64,000 nt of DNA, taken from assembly GCA_963736575.1 (NCBI GenBank), contig CAVTPD010000003.1, positions 744,001 to 808,000 of the forward strand, written 5' to 3'. A program made the translations under genes and the position numbers. The notes under the pieces were generated by a model, which was not told the origin of the DNA, made no database searches, and worked only from the letters and a program-made list of their open reading frames with translations. Positions 27,420-36,043 of this stretch are shown here, in pieces; positions within the stretch are counted from its first letter, which is position 1; every line of letters begins with the position of its first letter. The stretch comes from CAVTPD01 sp963736575. Its GTDB lineage: Bacteria; Bacteroidota; Bacteroidia; Cytophagales; JAAEPT01.

Positions 27420-27886
27420 CTATCCCCAATCAACAAAAGGATATTTAATTAGGGAAGAATTAAAGTATTTAGTATCACCGGACACTTCTTCGCCTAACCA
27501 TTCCGGAATAGAAATTTTTGGTCTTCGCTTTTCAGTTCTATTTCTGCGATTTCTAATCCTTTGTTGTCGCCTTCAAAAACATCAATTTCCCACGTGTTTC
27601 CTGCTTCTAAATAAAGGTATCGTGTTTTTTCTATGAGCGGTTTTTCACAGATTTCAAGCATGCTCATTGCTTCGTTCAAGGGAATGTTGTATTCAAATTC
27701 GGCACGGCTTATACCTTCGTTTTTTCCTTTAATGGTTAAAAATCCTTGATCCCCATAAATTCTAACGCGTACCGTTCTTTCTTTTGCAGCATTTAAATAG
27801 CCTTGTTTGATTACTGTTCCGGCATCTGCTTTGGATTTCCAGTTGTCATTTTTTAGTAAATATTTTCGTTCAATTTCAAGAGCCAT
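27420..27886 (-). pseudogene. CYTH-domain phosphatase-like protein, 3' frameshift
   Basis: The N-terminal signature MALEIERKYLLKN is the hallmark of the CYTH family (triphosphate tunnel metalloenzymes), and RVRIYGDQGFLTIKGK plus FEYNIPLNEA and IEKTRYL carry the paired charged residues of the tunnel. The frame ends early at 27494 with SEDQKFLFRNG. Adding one base to the run near 27512-27519 continues as SIPEWLGEEVSGDTKYFNSS and ends at TAG 27420, giving the usual length of about 155 residues with the conserved WLGEEVS end. I infer a one-base deletion. Likely reaction: hydrolysis of inorganic tripolyphosphate or similar; not proven. Confidence 0.85.
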
Positions 27887-27900
27887 GGCTTTGCTTTTTT

Positions 27901-27922
27901 GCCCATGTTTTAAACCGTGGGC
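27901..27922. repeat. Palindromic repeat, family A, copy 3
   Basis: GCCCATG and CGTGGGC arms around TTTTAAAC, 14 bp upstream of the CYTH start on the opposite side. Same family as 6859 and 61603. Confidence 0.6.
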
Positions 27923-27983
27923 TTTAGAATAGTTTATGTAGTAGGCTTTTTATATTCTTCTGCCAAAAGGATCAATAATGATT

Positions 27984-28628
27984 TCAATGCCCTAATTTTC
28001 GGCGCAAGAAAGAAACAATGTATTTTTCATTGGCTGGATTTCGGTACAATAAAAAGTCTTTTAAACGCTTCAGTTTTCCTTCAATCATAAGTTCTTCATA
28101 AACAGAAACCCGAATGATTTCATAATTTCCCAACACACCTGAAACATCTGCCAAATAATCTTTCCAAGCATTTAATTTCCATCCGGCAGAACCGTTTAAG
28201 CCGAAATCTCCGGGTTCTTCACTTTCTCCAAAATAGCTTTCCGCCTCTCTATTTGTCCAAATATTCGGTTTTAATCCGCCTTTAATGCACTCTTTTTCTT
28301 CGTTTCGGCACCATTTACGGTAATTTTGTACCGGAATATTGGTTTTATCGTAAATTTCAGACCTAAAAGTTACCGTTCTATATCTGTTGAAGTATAAATC
28401 GTCGTCAAAGAGCAATACTTTGGTCATAAATTCTAAATCAAACGGACGAGCTTCAAATGGAGGAACATCCGTTTTCCCGCCTAAATCCTGATAAACTTCC
28501 AGAATGTCGTCTCGGAATTTAGATTGCTCAACTTTAGCGCGGGTTAAGGGTTTGTGTGTTCCTTTTCCGGAAGACAAAACGCCGTCTTTTTCTAAAATTT
28601 CTTTAATGTATTGTACAGGAAAAGCCAC
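27984..28628 (-). CDS. Conserved hypothetical protein, soluble
   Basis: 214 residues, no signal peptide or membrane helix. Charged and aromatic throughout, with segments DLGGKTDVPPFEARPFDLEF, LYFNRYRTVTFRSEIYD and two Cys in KWCRNEEKECIKGG. The stretch of a positively charged start, an Asp/Glu-rich middle and the LYFNRYRTVT motif made me consider a restriction-like nuclease domain, but I cannot point to a PD-(D/E)xK motif with confidence. It ends up 6 bp from the GH9 gene stop on the same strand, so it may be the distal gene of that transcript. Function unknown. Confidence 0.7.
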   Translation of the reverse strand: MAFPVQYIKEILEKDGVLSSGKGTHKPLTRAKVEQSKFRDDILEVYQDLGGKTDVPPFEARPFDLEFMTKVLLFDDDLYFNRYRTVTFRSEIYDKTNIPVQNYRKWCRNEEKECIKGGLKPNIWTNREAESYFGESEEPGDFGLNGSAGWKLNAWKDYLADVSGVLGNYEIIRVSVYEELMIEGKLKRLKDFLLYRNPANEKYIVSFLRRKLGH

Positions 28629-28634
28629 AGTAAT

Positions 28635-30329
28635 CTATTTGTAATGTGTATTAACTAAAGTAAAAAAATACAAAGAAGCCGCCAATCCACAGATGGTAGT
28701 TTCCATACATTGAAAGTCGGTATTGTTGTCGTAAAAAACCACTTCGCCAGTATTAAACTCCTCAAACGAATTATCCGTTGGAATCTTAAAATACTGCATC
28801 ATTCGGTCGTGAGTTTCTTTGTCGCCCGGTCCTTCTGCCACCGCCCCCGTTGGGAATTTTTTAGGCTGAAGTTGGTAAATCTGTGCGTAGACATTTTGTA
28901 TACAATCGGGTATTTTTTCGGAAGCCACAAAAGAAATTCCCCAATTGTTTCTGCCCAAGGTATAGTCTAATACATCCTGATAAATGCCTACAAAACTGCT
29001 GTCCCCATTTTGCACATTCGCCTGAAAAGCTGCATTAGAAATCCCTATAAAAGAATACAAAGAACCCCACGTATATTTATTAGGCACACCCCAAATGTTG
29101 TTGTCTTCGTTGGCAATTCCGGTAAAATGTTCTAGGTCTTTTTTGGCCAGTTGGTAAAATTCAGGATCAACTTCGGCAATGCGTTGGTGGGCAATCATGT
29201 TTACACTACCCCACGAATACCACCATGCTTGATCGGCTTTTCTAGATAAGTTTTTAGCTAAATTTAAATAGCGGTCGTTGTTTGTTGCTCGGTACAATTC
29301 TATGGCCGCCAAAGCTAAGTTGTCTTCTTTGGTTTTATCGGCATAAAAGGTTTCCCATCCTTCCGAAATCCAAGCGATGTCTTGAGCTTGTAAGCCTTTT
29401 TCAAAAACCGTTTTAGCCTGTTCTAAATACTCTGCGGAACGTTCTGGATCAATGCCTTTAAACTGTTGATAACCCAAAGCAAGTGCCGCCGCTGTGTAGC
29501 CCATTTGCGTAGGCGAAAGCGCTGCATAAACTGGTCGCTGCCCGTCCAATTCATCTTGGTGAGGCATTCGTTTTCCTTGTTTATGATCATCTGCACCGGC
29601 TACTTGTATTAAAAACAAGTTTTCGCGTGGGTAGCATTTCATTAAATAATCCAGTCCCCACTGGGCTTCATCTAAAATGTCGTTTAGTTTGCTTTTACTG
29701 TATTCTTGGTAATCAAAAAATGTAGGGTTGGCTTCGTAAGCCCGCAGCATAAAATAGCAGGAATAAGCCGTGGTTAAGGTGAATTTTATATAATCCCCGG
29801 CATCGTACCAACCGCCCATTAGATCTACGTTTTCAATATTGGGGTTCAGTTGCCAAGAAGAATTAGCGCCAGTGCTTTTGGTAAAAACCTTGCAAGATTT
29901 ATCGCCTACGTGTGAAACTCTAGAATCTAAGGTTTGGGTAGTTCCGCTGCGTTGTACCCGGAAGTAGCGCAGAATTTCCTTCGGAATAAAATCATAGGGT
30001 TTCTCTAAAATTTTAAAACTGAATTGTGAAGAATCTAAGCTTAATTGGTATTCCCCAACTTCAGCAATAGAAGAAAGTTTTATGCTGTAGGAATAGGGTT
30101 TTGGTGTATTTTTTCCTCTTCCGGCTAAGGAAAGCGAAAGGAATCCTTCTTTTATGGTTTTGCCGTTTTGTGTTACTTTCCAGTTGTGGTTAGAAATGTC
30201 TTCGTCTGAAAGAACAATAATTTCTTTGGGCGAATTGGGCGTATACCCTGCATGGTTGTAACGGAAATAGAGTTCAGCCTGAGAAGCAAAAGCCCACAAG
30301 AGAAAACCAATTAAAAAAGAGAATTTCAT
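28635..30329 (-). CDS. GH9 endoglucanase without T9SS tail
   Basis: 564 residues: signal peptide MKFSFLIGFLLWAFASQA, an Ig-like CelD_N domain (about 20-110) and a GH9 catalytic domain with the classic GGWYDAGDYIKFT (catalytic base Asp pair), LDYTLGRNNWG, and FPTGAVAEGPGDK. The C-terminal acid/base region reads FQCMETTICGLAASLYFF. No CBM and no sorting tail, so the enzyme is probably periplasmic and would act on imported oligosaccharides, in contrast to the surface GH9 at 8472. The AraC regulator gene ends 2 bp before its start on the same strand, a strong hint that the regulator and enzyme belong together. Confidence 0.93.
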   Translation of the reverse strand: MKFSFLIGFLLWAFASQAELYFRYNHAGYTPNSPKEIIVLSDEDISNHNWKVTQNGKTIKEGFLSLSLAGRGKNTPKPYSYSIKLSSIAEVGEYQLSLDSSQFSFKILEKPYDFIPKEILRYFRVQRSGTTQTLDSRVSHVGDKSCKVFTKSTGANSSWQLNPNIENVDLMGGWYDAGDYIKFTLTTAYSCYFMLRAYEANPTFFDYQEYSKSKLNDILDEAQWGLDYLMKCYPRENLFLIQVAGADDHKQGKRMPHQDELDGQRPVYAALSPTQMGYTAAALALGYQQFKGIDPERSAEYLEQAKTVFEKGLQAQDIAWISEGWETFYADKTKEDNLALAAIELYRATNNDRYLNLAKNLSRKADQAWWYSWGSVNMIAHQRIAEVDPEFYQLAKKDLEHFTGIANEDNNIWGVPNKYTWGSLYSFIGISNAAFQANVQNGDSSFVGIYQDVLDYTLGRNNWGISFVASEKIPDCIQNVYAQIYQLQPKKFPTGAVAEGPGDKETHDRMMQYFKIPTDNSFEEFNTGEVVFYDNNTDFQCMETTICGLAASLYFFTLVNTHYK

Positions 30330-30331
30330 GC

Positions 30332-31246
30332 TTATTTGTTCACGTATTTGGAAACAATAAGTTGTTTCCTTAGTTGGTTGGCCGATTTACCGAAACACAT
30401 TTTAAAACGTTTACAGAAATAGGCTGTATCCTGAAAACCTACACGATTACCAATTTCACGAATAGGTGCGTTGGTGTTTTGCAGCAATTCTACGGCTTTT
30501 TCCAGACGTTTCTTTTCTACAAAATCTTGCAAATTCATGCCGGTAGAACTTTTAAAATATTGCCCTACATAGTCTTCCGAAAGACTGGCTACGTTGGCAA
30601 TGGCGGCGTTACTTAAATCGCTTTGAATGTTATCACGGATGTACCCAAAAATTTCCATTAGACGGTTGTCTTTCAGGAATTGGTTGTTGTTGTTCAGTTC
30701 TTCTTCCAGCTCGTGATTAATGTACAGATAACGAATAATCTCTATCACAACACGCTGTACGTTGCAAGAAAGTACTTCCTCAAAACCTACTAACTCTTGA
30801 AAAGCTTCGTGGTAGGTTTCTTCTAATAATTCTTTCAGCTTATGATGGGAAGGGATTTGAATAGATGCTTTGGAAAGGAAATTAAAGAAGGAAATAGAAT
30901 CGTAAATATCTACCCCAACTTCTAAAACATATACATTTTCGTTTTCTATCCGTAAAGGATTTAGGTTGAATATGTCTTCGTTTCTAACGTCGAAGGTATT
31001 GCCGATGTCTATATTATTGCCTTCTAGACCAAATTGTAACGAAACAGATTCGCCACCAGTAATAATTACGGTATCGTTTTTATATACAGGTAGGTTATTT
31101 ACCAGAAGCTGACCTTTTTTCAGAAACAGAATATATAAATGATCTGGTTTGAAATTGGTAATCCTGAAAGGCTTGAGGACTTCAACCTTGTTGATGTTTT
31201 TTAACTGAATAGTTAATGACTTAATAATCTGGTTAAGATCTGTCAT
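30332..31246 (-). CDS. AraC-family transcriptional regulator
   Basis: 304 residues. The C-terminal 100 residues form the double helix-turn-helix of AraC/XylS proteins: SEDYVGQYFKSSTGMNLQDF for the first, and PIREIGNRVGFQDTAYFCKRF followed by FGKSANQLRKQ for the second. The N-terminal 190 residues start with a cupin-like beta region that could bind a ligand. It is two bases upstream of the GH9 gene and co-directional, so its most likely job is to control that glucanase operon in response to a glucan-derived sugar; that is inference from position. The 5' gap to the next gene is 99 bp. Confidence 0.9.
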   Translation of the reverse strand: MTDLNQIIKSLTIQLKNINKVEVLKPFRITNFKPDHLYILFLKKGQLLVNNLPVYKNDTVIITGGESVSLQFGLEGNNIDIGNTFDVRNEDIFNLNPLRIENENVYVLEVGVDIYDSISFFNFLSKASIQIPSHHKLKELLEETYHEAFQELVGFEEVLSCNVQRVVIEIIRYLYINHELEEELNNNNQFLKDNRLMEIFGYIRDNIQSDLSNAAIANVASLSEDYVGQYFKSSTGMNLQDFVEKKRLEKAVELLQNTNAPIREIGNRVGFQDTAYFCKRFKMCFGKSANQLRKQLIVSKYVNK

Positions 31247-31345
31247 GCTTTAATTTGCGTCTTTGTTGACTTTTCTCTAGAAACAAAGCTAATTTTTAAT
31301 TACTCATTCGTTTGAATGCTTTTTGAAATCAACAATGAGAATGTA

Positions 31346-31702
31346 TTATTGCAATTGCTTCCAATAAGGTCTAATCATCAAATATACCAAAATTGGATTT
31401 AGTAAACTCAATGCAGCTAAATGAATAGGCAAACCAACGGAAGTATTAATTATTATAGCAGTTACGGCATTAATACAAATACCATAGAAACCTATCTTTT
31501 TAAAATTAAGTAAAAAGTAAGCAAATAAGGCATTCAGGAAATTAATTCCCGAACCAATTAAGATGGTAGCAGTTGAAAGGGTAACATTTTCGTTAAGCGA
31601 AAGCAGGTTAAAAATACCAGCCGCTATATTGGCCAGCATAATAAAACGCAGTAGAGAACGCATACATCCGTAGCGGATGATTTCTTTTTTTTCTTGATCC
31701 AT
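31346..31702 (-). CDS. Small four-helix membrane protein, hypothetical
   Basis: 118 residues from ATG 31702 (MDQEKKEIIRYG); a longer frame from 31792 would overlap the divergent glycosyltransferase start and is unlikely. Four hydrophobic segments cover nearly all of the chain, with a basic C-terminal end (IRPYWKQLQ). No family recognised. It is divergent from the glycosyltransferase cluster, with 40 bp between starts, so the two share a promoter region. Confidence 0.6.
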   Translation of the reverse strand: MDQEKKEIIRYGCMRSLLRFIMLANIAAGIFNLLSLNENVTLSTATILIGSGINFLNALFAYFLLNFKKIGFYGICINAVTAIIINTSVGLPIHLAALSLLNPILVYLMIRPYWKQLQ

Positions 31703-31742
31703 ATTTAGAAGAATGTCATTAAACTGACAGGCTTTACCAATT

Positions 31743-32458
31743 ATGAAGGCTAATTTCGGTAAAATTTTTGAGTTGACGATAGACGTAATCATACCAGCCT
31801 ACAACGAAGAAGATGCCATTGCTAAAGTTATCGGTGAAATCCCAAAAGATATCGTTAGAGAAATTGTGGTGGTGAACAATGCTTCTAAAGACGATACCAA
31901 ACAAGTTGCCCAAAAAAGCAGGGCGCTACTGTTATTGATCAAATGAATCCGGGTTATGGTAGTGCGTGTTTAAAAGGCCTTCAGTATTTAAAAGAAAAAG
32001 AAACACCGCCCGATGTAGTGGTTTTTTTAGACGGTGATCATTCCGATTATCCCGAAGAAATGCGAAACCTTATTCTGCCCATAAAAGAAGACAAAGCCGA
32101 TTTTGTCTTGGGTTCCAGAGCGTTGGGCAACAAAGAAAAAGGTGCCATGACTATTCCGCAGGTTTTTGGAAATGCGTTGGCTACCTTTATTTTAAGGAAA
32201 TTTTACGGACAGAAAACCACAGACTTAGGGCCATTTCGTGCTATAAAATATTCAACTTTACTACGTTTGAATATGATAGACCAAAATTATGGTTGGACGG
32301 TGGAAATGCAGATTAAAGCCGCTCAACAGAATGTTCGGTTTTTAGAAGTTCCCGTAAATTACCGCAACCGCATTGGTGAATCTAAAATCTCTGGTACCGT
32401 GAAAGGTGTTTTTGGTGCGGGTTATAAAATTTTGTACACTCTGTTTAAATATATGTAA
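31743..32458 (+). pseudogene. GT2 glycosyltransferase (DPM1-like), frameshifted
   Basis: A GT-A fold family 2 transferase of about 238 residues when joined. The N-terminal piece has IDVIIPAYNEEDAI and VVVNNASKDDTKQVA (nucleotide binding). The second piece begins at 31943 with NPGYGSACLKGL and holds the DGDHSDYPEE metal-binding region, and GWTVEMQIKAAQ with YRNRIGESKISGT. The break is at the A6 run 31912-31917: with seven A the frame reads AQKKQGATVIDQMNPGYGSA, which is the expected junction. As given, the first frame stops at 31946 (ATGA overlap with an internal Met). Such enzymes load a polyprenyl phosphate or transfer hexose. It overlaps the next gene by one base. Confidence 0.85.
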
Positions 32459-33936
32459 TGTTGATTGGATTGCTGTTTGGTGTGTATGCTTTTTGTTTGG
32501 CCTTCATTTTTTGCTACAGCATTGTTCAGATTTCATTGGTTTTTGCGTACCTAAAAAAACGCAGCTCCTATAAAAACAAACTTTCTGAAGAATTTAAACT
32601 ACCGAAACATTGGCCTTTAGTTACCATTCAATTGCCGCTTTTTAATGAACGTTATGTGGTAGAACGACTTTTGGAATGCATTCATCAAATTGATTATCCG
32701 GAAGGTAAATTAGAGATACAAGTGCTTGACGATTCTACCGATGATACCACGGAAATTATTCGGCATAAAATAAAAGAGTTGAATGCCGAACATAAAATTA
32801 AACTGGTACGCCGATCAGAAAGAACAGGCTACAAAGCCGGTGCTTTAAAATATGGTTTAGAACTTACTAACGGTGAATTTATTGCTGTGTTTGATGCCGA
32901 TTTTCTACCGAAAAAAGACTTTCTGCTGAAAACCATTCCTTACTTTTTAGAACACAAAAACTTGGGTGTAGTTCAAACCCGCTGGGGACATATCAACGAA
33001 AAATATTCCTTAATTACGCGCTTACAAGCCTTCGGTTTAGATGCCCATTTTACGGTGGAACAAATTGGACGAAAAGTGGGCGAACACTTTATAAACTTTA
33101 ACGGAACGGGTGGCGTTTGGCGTAAAAGCTGTATTCTAGATGCCGGGAATTGGAACGCCGATACCCTAACCGAAGACTTAGATTTGAGTTACCGCGCTCA
33201 ACTAAAAGGTTGGCAATTCAATTATTTGGAGGATTTAGAAGTTCCTGCCGAATTGCCCATTACTATGAATGCACTTAAGTCTCAGCAATTCCGTTGGACA
33301 AAAGGCGCTGCCGAAACTGCCCGTAAACATTTAGGAAGTTTGTTGAGCAGTAAAAGTTCTTTAGGGACCAAAACGCATGGTTTCTTTCACTTACTGAACA
33401 GTTCGGTTTTTGTATTTATCTTGATTTCTGCGGTATTAAGCATCCCAGTTTTAATCGTTAAAAACGAATATATAGACTTAAGCTACTTTATAAAATACGT
33501 CAGTTGGGTGTTGTTGAGCCTGGCTTCGTTAAGTGCTTTTTATTCCGTTTCGTATTTTAGATTGCATACATTTAGTATTAAAAATCTGTTGGTTTTCTTA
33601 GCAAAATTCCCCGTGTTTTTGTCGGTGACTATGGGTTTGTCTTTGCACAATGGAATAGCGGTTTTAGAAGGTTATTTGGGTAAAAAAAGCCCTTTTATTA
33701 GAACGCCAAAATTTAACTTATCCGATACTTCTGAAGGCTGGAAAGCCAATCTTTACCGCGCCCGAAACATTAGTTTCTTAACCTTTATGGAAGGTTTATT
33801 GGCCTTGTATTTTGTTTTCGGTTTTGCTTTGGGGATTTATTACCAAGATTACGGTTTATTGCTTTTCCATGGAATGTTGGTGGTGGGCTACAGTTTTGTT
33901 TTTTATTACTCGGTAAAACATGCGCTGGTTTCTTAA
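32458..33936 (+). CDS. Processive GT2 membrane glycosyltransferase (CesA/CslA-like)
   Basis: 492 residues: an N-terminal membrane helix, a cytosolic GT-A domain with the D, D, D, QxxRW set (VLDDSTDDT, FDADFLP, TEDLDLSYR, QQFRWTKGA), and four or five C-terminal helices from about 305 on. This is the layout of cellulose synthase-like and glucomannan 4-beta-mannosyltransferase enzymes that polymerise and export beta-glycans, or of shorter-acting relatives. The start ATG overlaps the stop of the preceding GT2 and the end overlaps the next gene by 17 bp: one translationally coupled operon of three transferases. No PilZ domain is visible, so c-di-GMP control is not indicated. Confidence 0.9.
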   Translation: MLIGLLFGVYAFCLAFIFCYSIVQISLVFAYLKKRSSYKNKLSEEFKLPKHWPLVTIQLPLFNERYVVERLLECIHQIDYPEGKLEIQVLDDSTDDTTEIIRHKIKELNAEHKIKLVRRSERTGYKAGALKYGLELTNGEFIAVFDADFLPKKDFLLKTIPYFLEHKNLGVVQTRWGHINEKYSLITRLQAFGLDAHFTVEQIGRKVGEHFINFNGTGGVWRKSCILDAGNWNADTLTEDLDLSYRAQLKGWQFNYLEDLEVPAELPITMNALKSQQFRWTKGAAETARKHLGSLLSSKSSLGTKTHGFFHLLNSSVFVFILISAVLSIPVLIVKNEYIDLSYFIKYVSWVLLSLASLSAFYSVSYFRLHTFSIKNLLVFLAKFPVFLSVTMGLSLHNGIAVLEGYLGKKSPFIRTPKFNLSDTSEGWKANLYRARNISFLTFMEGLLALYFVFGFALGIYYQDYGLLLFHGMLVVGYSFVFYYSVKHALVS

Positions 33937-35212
33937 ACCCAAAACCTTAGCGGCGTATTTAGTTCTGCTATTGCCTATAGTGTTTATTCAGTATGCTTTT
34001 CCCAGAACTGAATTTACGGCATTTATACTATGTTTTAGTGTAGCTTTTGCGGCGTATTTTTTTATCTTGAAACAAGAATTTCAACCTAGTTTTGTTTTTG
34101 GCTTGGTACTCCGTTTGTCGCTTTTGTTTTCCTTACCCACACTTTCAGATGATTTTTACCGCTTCTATTGGGATGGGATTTTATTACTGAAATCTGTAAA
34201 CCCATACAGCTTTTTACCTACAGAAGTACCTATAGATTTTGAAGGAAAAGAATTGCTTTTACAAAAGATGAATTCGGAAAACTATTTCAGTCCATACACG
34301 CCAATTTTACAAGTACTTTTTGCTTTCTGTGCTTGGCTTGGTCAAAGTATTTTTGGGTTTGTAATAGCCTTTAAACTTTTAATTATTGGTGCAGAAGTCA
34401 TTACTTTTTTTATCCTGAAAAAGTTAATCGGCTCTTCTTGGAAGTTGACTATTTGGTGGTTAAACCCGCTAATTATTTTAGAGTTCACCGGGAATTTACA
34501 CCAAGAAGTATTTGTGGTTTTAGGCTTAGCCTTGGTGTTTTATTTTGTTCAGCATAAAGAAAATAAAGCAATGTTGGCATTTGTTTTTACCGTTGCCTGT
34601 AAACTTATACCCGTGATTTATTTAGTCGCATTTTTCAGAAGTCAAAAATTTTCTTCCTTTCTGAAATATGCCTTTGCCAGCTTAATCGTATTGATGACTT
34701 CGTATGTTCTCTTTTTTACCGAAGAAAGTACGGCAAATTATATTCAATCCATTCGGTATTATTTTACCGTTTTCGAATTCAATTCTTCTCTTTTCAGAAT
34801 TGCACAACATTTAAAAGATCATGTTTACGGTCTACTGATTTATTTACCCAAAGTGATACTGATTTTGGGTTTCTTGGGGCTGGCCTTTTTTGGCAACAAG
34901 AAGCTGAAAGTAAATATGTTGTTTTGTCTCGCCGTCTTTTTGTTATGTTCACAATCGGTGCACCCATGGTATGTAGCGCCTCTGGTTTTGTTTTCGGTAC
35001 TTACAAAGTACAAATTCCCGGTGTTGTGGAGCTTCCTGATTGGCTTTACCTACATTACCTATAAAACATTGCCTTATGAACAATCGCTTGCTGTAATTTG
35101 CGTTGAATATGCATTGTTGTTAACGTTTATGTTCTACGAAGTTTTCTTACTTATAAGAAACGTAAAAAACTTTCATCCACCTAGCTTAGGTAAGACCACA
35201 AGGCAAGAATAA
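33920..35212 (+). CDS. GT-C membrane glycosyltransferase (MptB/GT87-like)
   Basis: 430 residues with roughly ten transmembrane helices. The Asp-rich first loop SDDFYRFYWDG followed by NPYSFLPTE is the active-site loop pattern of GT-C enzymes that use polyprenyl-phosphate sugars; HPWYVAPL later matches the conserved luminal motif of the mannosyltransferase branch. Taken with the two upstream GT2 genes, the operon could build a lipid-linked sugar, polymerise or extend a chain, and finish it outside the membrane; the exact glycan is unknown. It overlaps the upstream gene by 17 bp. Confidence 0.82.
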   Translation: MRWFLKPKTLAAYLVLLLPIVFIQYAFPRTEFTAFILCFSVAFAAYFFILKQEFQPSFVFGLVLRLSLLFSLPTLSDDFYRFYWDGILLLKSVNPYSFLPTEVPIDFEGKELLLQKMNSENYFSPYTPILQVLFAFCAWLGQSIFGFVIAFKLLIIGAEVITFFILKKLIGSSWKLTIWWLNPLIILEFTGNLHQEVFVVLGLALVFYFVQHKENKAMLAFVFTVACKLIPVIYLVAFFRSQKFSSFLKYAFASLIVLMTSYVLFFTEESTANYIQSIRYYFTVFEFNSSLFRIAQHLKDHVYGLLIYLPKVILILGFLGLAFFGNKKLKVNMLFCLAVFLLCSQSVHPWYVAPLVLFSVLTKYKFPVLWSFLIGFTYITYKTLPYEQSLAVICVEYALLLTFMFYEVFLLIRNVKNFHPPSLGKTTRQE

Positions 35213-35359
35213 AAAATAAGTCAATGATCTATCGAAGAAAGGTTTGCGGCATTAAAACTCTCACTTTGTAAGTAAAACTTAATTTTATCACTAATTTCCG
35301 TAAAGAAATAAAGCATAGAGAAATCTATTTTTCAAACTGTAAACAAGTATTATAAAAAG

Positions 35360-35935
35360 ATGAAGAAGTCAACCATTATTGCTCTTGTAGTTGTAGGTCT
35401 TTTGGTGGTTTTTGGGATTAGCGGTTACAACGGGCTAATTTCTAAAGACGAAACCGTAACAGCTCAGTGGGCCAATGTAGAAACGGTTTACCAACGCAGG
35501 TTAGATTTAATCCCGAATTTAGTAGCTACCGTAAAAGGGTATGCTGAACACGAAAAAGAAGTATTAACATCCGTTACGGAAGCCAGAGCAAAAGCTACTC
35601 AGGTAAATGTAAAGTTAGACAATCCTCAGTCTATGCAACAATTTCAGCAAGCACAGAATAATCTAAATTCTTCACTTTCTAGGTTATTGGTGTCAATGGA
35701 ACGTTACCCCGACTTAAAAGCGAATCAGCAATTCAGTGATTTAATGGTACAATTAGAAGGAACGGAAAATAGAATTTCGGTAGAAAGAAGAAAATACAAC
35801 GAAGTGGTTAAAGAATACAACATGTCTATCCGTAAATTCCCAACAGTTCTTTATGCAGGGATTTTTGGATTCGATAAAAAATATCCGTTTGAAGCACAAC
35901 AAGGTGCAGATGTAGCGCCTAAAGTGGAGTTTTAG
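35360..35935 (+). CDS. lemA: LemA family protein
   Basis: 191 residues: one N-terminal membrane helix (MKKSTIIALVVVGLLVVFGI), then a helical bundle with the family segments QWANVETVYQRRLDLIPNL and GYAEHEKEVL, and FPTVLYAGIFGF near the end. LemA proteins are of unknown function and usually sit in one operon with TPM-domain genes. Here the TPM genes lie 2.5 kb away on the opposite strand with a toxin-type pair in between, an unusual rearrangement. A terminator follows. Confidence 0.93.
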   Translation: MKKSTIIALVVVGLLVVFGISGYNGLISKDETVTAQWANVETVYQRRLDLIPNLVATVKGYAEHEKEVLTSVTEARAKATQVNVKLDNPQSMQQFQQAQNNLNSSLSRLLVSMERYPDLKANQQFSDLMVQLEGTENRISVERRKYNEVVKEYNMSIRKFPTVLYAGIFGFDKKYPFEAQQGADVAPKVEF

Positions 35936-35971
35936 GTAGTTCTGCGTTTTGAGTTATTTGTAATGAGTTTG

Positions 35972-36002
35972 AAAGCCATCGTTAATAGCGGTGGCTTTTT
36001 TG
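35972..36002 (+). terminator. Terminator after lemA
   Basis: A 10-bp stem AAAGCCATCG/CGGTGGCTTT with one G-T pair and a short loop, followed by T6, beginning 37 bp behind the lemA stop. Clear rho-independent terminator, so lemA is monocistronic and the next gene has its own start. Confidence 0.8.
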
Positions 36003-36043
36003 TTGGATGGTTTTAGGTATAAATATCTATAAATAAACACCTT

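Noticed and set aside
27244..27429. A 61-codon minus-strand frame overlapping the 26925 gene and CYTH end
   Set aside because: It overlaps two better supported genes in another frame and shows no motif.
31912..31946. Programmed -1 frameshifting in the GT2 gene at an A6 run
   Set aside because: The reading-frame register does not place a canonical X XXY YYZ slippery heptamer, and several neighbouring genes show simple indels, so a plain one-base deletion is more likely.
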